64,000 bases of DNA from Scatophagus argus (taxonomy: Eukaryota > Chordata > Actinopteri > Scatophagidae): the NCBI RefSeq assembly GCF_020382885.2, contig NC_058501.1:15142501-15206500 (forward strand). The letters run 5' to 3'. The notes under the pieces were generated by a model that saw nothing but the letters and a program-made list of their open reading frames with translations, searched no databases and was not told where the DNA came from. This document shows, piece after piece, positions 61,772-64,000 of the stretch; positions within the stretch are counted from its first letter, which is position 1; each line of letters starts with the position of its first letter. The position numbers and the translations under genes are program-made.

Positions 61772-63700
61772 ATGGGGGACATGAAGACCCCAGACTTTGA
61801 TGATTTGCTGGCAGCTTTTGACATTCCTGACATTGATGCCAAAGAGGCCATTCAGTCAAGTCCAGAAGAGGAACAAGATGAGGTGGGGACTATTGCAGAA
61901 GGAGAGAGTGGATCTCCTTCATGCTTTCCCTGCCCTCCTGCCTCACATAGTAACCCCCCTGTGGTCAGTGTTATTGTGAAGAACACAGTGCGGTCTGAGT
62001 CTTTTGAGGAAGATGAGAAATCAGTCGAGGATAAAACAGACAATCCTTCAAGCAGTGGCTTAAACTCTCAAGTTCAGGTCAAATTTGGTGACTTCACCTC
62101 ACAGCTTGGTCCTAAAATGCCAGTTGATGGCCCTGTGGAGCCCCAGATTGCTAATGGCTTTGAGGTATCTGTCCCCAGAGATCAGGGACAGTCCAACAGG
62201 GAGCCATGGTCCCAGCTTTCACCACTGAGGTCCACACTGAACACTAATGAAGGGGACAATGAAAAAGAAGCTGAGGTTGGATCGATCCAGCACACAACTG
62301 ATGTCATGAATAGTTTGAAGCCGCTGCTCTACCTCCAGTCTCCGACTAGTGCTGGTCCCAACTCCTCAACTCCTCCCTCTCCACCCTCTGTCAGCCATCA
62401 CCTTTCTCCTTGCTCCCCTCAGAAGGATGAAACTTGTTTCCTCAGCAATGCATCATCCCCTTTAGCACAACAAAGGAGTATCAAGACTAGTATTAAGTGT
62501 GTTATGCACTCAGATGAAGATGACTCGGAGCCAGACTTAGGAAGTCCACTGGTGATCCGGGAGAGCCCAGAGTCTCTAATGTCCTCCTCTCCCAAATTTA
62601 AATACCGAGCTAAAGTACAGACCCCTGAGCTGTTTCGTTCTCCTGATACAACTTCCTGTTTTGTTTCTCATCCTTCCCATCTCCCTTCACTGGCACCTGC
62701 AAAACCTGAACCCCAGCTAGAGGAAGAGGAGCAACCTACCACCTCTAGTTCTCCCACCTCAGCTCCCCAAACACAGAGTTTCAAAGGTGGCCTTCCGTCT
62801 GTCAGTACGGAGTCTGCATCAGTCCAAAAAGAGCAATACCCAGAGCATGTCATTGAAGAGAGAGATTCACCTGAGAGCCCACCACCCAGTGAGACAGGTC
62901 TTGTCGTCCCCAAGAGAAGCAGCAGTCCTAATTTTGTCCAAACATCAGGTCTAGCAGTAAACCACGAGGATGTCCATCACCAAGAGGAGCTCATGGAAAG
63001 TGAGCCCAAAGAAGAGGACAGGCCAGGTGACACTGAAGCGCTGAGGGAAAAGGTGGCTGAAGATGCAAACGAGGAGAGCTGTGGTGTCAGCACTGAGGAT
63101 CCTGTGTCTGCAGAGACGGTTTCACCTCCATTGCGCCCGCTCAAAGTTAAGATCAAAACACACTCAGGCAGCATCACAAGGACTGTGAGTGGTGTCGCAC
63201 CTAAAAGAGGTGGAAGAGCCATTACAAAGGGTGTGGATAGTTCAAAATCTTCACCTGAACGTAACACAAGATCCAAGAGGGAGCTGTCGCAGCAGTCTCG
63301 GATGCCTACAATGACAATGCTCCAGGAAGACAAAACCGCAGCAGACAACAAATCTAAAGTTTCCCCCACAGCTGTTAGCATCACCAAAACTGCAGCCCTG
63401 CCCTCCGTCTCTGTCTCCTTCCCCAGAGTCAGCCCAGGTGGGGTCAGTTCTCGAAGCGTGAGTAAGAAAAGTCTGAACAGTGGGATGACACTTCCAGCAC
63501 CGTCACCTCTGCTCCATCCTCAGAGTGGCAGCAGACCAGCCTCCATAGTTAACAGCACAGGGGCAATCATATCCAAGAGTCAGACCAACCTGGTAGAAGC
63601 TTTCAACAAGATTCTCAACAACAGGAACCTGCTGCCCAGCTATAAACCAGATCTGAGTTCACCTCTTCCTGCAGAGTGGGGTCTTCCTCTGCCTACTCAG
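61772..63700 (+). CDS. znf687: Zinc finger protein 687, first coding exon (partial)
   Basis: A single long coding exon of 643 codons that ends at a GT donor (CAG|GTAAGT) in phase 0; the rest of the gene lies beyond the window. The start [20 protein letters not shown] is the conserved opening shared by ZNF687, ZNF592 and ZNF532; the in-frame ATG 18 bases upstream is not conserved. [10 protein letters not shown] near residue 70 is also typical of ZNF687. The rest is acidic, Ser/Pro-rich and probably disordered, with a conserved-looking end ([20 protein letters not shown]). No zinc fingers are encoded here; they follow in later exons in relatives. ZNF687 joins the Z3/ZMYND8 chromatin complex and regulates transcription. 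Adjacency to PSMD4, as in human 1q21, supports the assignment over its paralogues. Confidence 0.92.
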
Positions 63701-64000
63701 GTAAGTTGTCAATATATTGCTCATACAATTAGTTGATCAGTATAAAAATTAATGGTCAGCTATTTTCATGATTTTTTACAACCAAACCAAAGGACCAGAC
63801 AGCACAGATTTTGCCTAACAGGAAAACGGTAATGAATAAATTAATGAACATGTGTGGGTTGTATTAACATTCAAATGAACCACATCATATGCATTCTTGT
63901 TTACACCAGCACCGTGTCAAAAGAAAGAGAAAACAATGTCTGTTAATTTGCAATGACAAAACATGGGTGCAGTTCAGCAGGAAGATAAGGAGGGGTCACC
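63701..64000. other. ZNF687 intron, truncated by window end
   Basis: AT-rich sequence after the splice donor with no exon or repeat I can support. Confidence 0.6.

Noticed and set aside
62977-63387. 136-codon minus-strand ORF
   Set aside because: Antisense shadow of the Ser/Pro-rich ZNF687 exon.

Overview
This is a 64 kb piece of a vertebrate nuclear genome, almost certainly a ray-finned (teleost) fish. The genes have many small exons with GT-AG introns and AATAAA signals. (CA)n and (TC)n microsatellites are dense, and the introns carry decayed interspersed repeats of kinds common in percomorph fish. There is no bacterial, plasmid, phage or CRISPR architecture. The gene content matches human chromosome 1q21 (THEM4, RORC, ECM1, PIP5K1A, PSMD4, ZNF687), plus one pentraxin gene of the CRP/SAP type, whose human relatives lie at 1q23.

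Layout from left to right. 610-2046 (+): a small membrane-anchored coiled-coil protein that I do not recognise, with an unusual GC-AG intron. 3701-7015 (+): THEM4, an acyl-CoA thioesterase with a hotdog fold. 7016-11123: intergenic, with microsatellites, a teleost interspersed repeat, one exon-like minus-strand segment, and the GC-rich promoter side of RORC. 11124-29415 (+): RORC, a nuclear receptor with two long introns full of repeats. 29416-33781: RORC 3' end and gene-free sequence. 33991-38895 (+): ECM1, a secreted protein with CC...C repeats, behind a TATA box. 40501-50450 (+): PIP5K1A, followed by about 3 kb of probable 3' UTR. 53760-54691 (-): a three-exon C-reactive protein-like pentraxin, convergent with PIP5K1A. 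55534-60204 (+): PSMD4/Rpn10, a proteasome ubiquitin receptor. 61772-63700 and beyond (+): the first coding exon of ZNF687; its zinc fingers lie outside the window.

The genes do not form one pathway; this is conserved synteny. Exon boundaries were read by hand and all phases close: predicted lengths are 167 aa (unknown gene), 248 (THEM4), 516 (RORC, or 503 from an internal ATG), 494 (ECM1), 598 (PIP5K1A), 223 (pentraxin) and 375 (PSMD4). I found no undescribed multi-gene system. The items most worth following up are a Ser-Arg-Phe substitution in the RORC ligand pocket where mammalian RORs have Cys-Arg-Ala, a two-start N-terminus and a perfect D-box at RORC, the unrecognised coiled-coil gene, several perfect inverted repeats in introns, and the antisense pentraxin gene between PIP5K1A and PSMD4.
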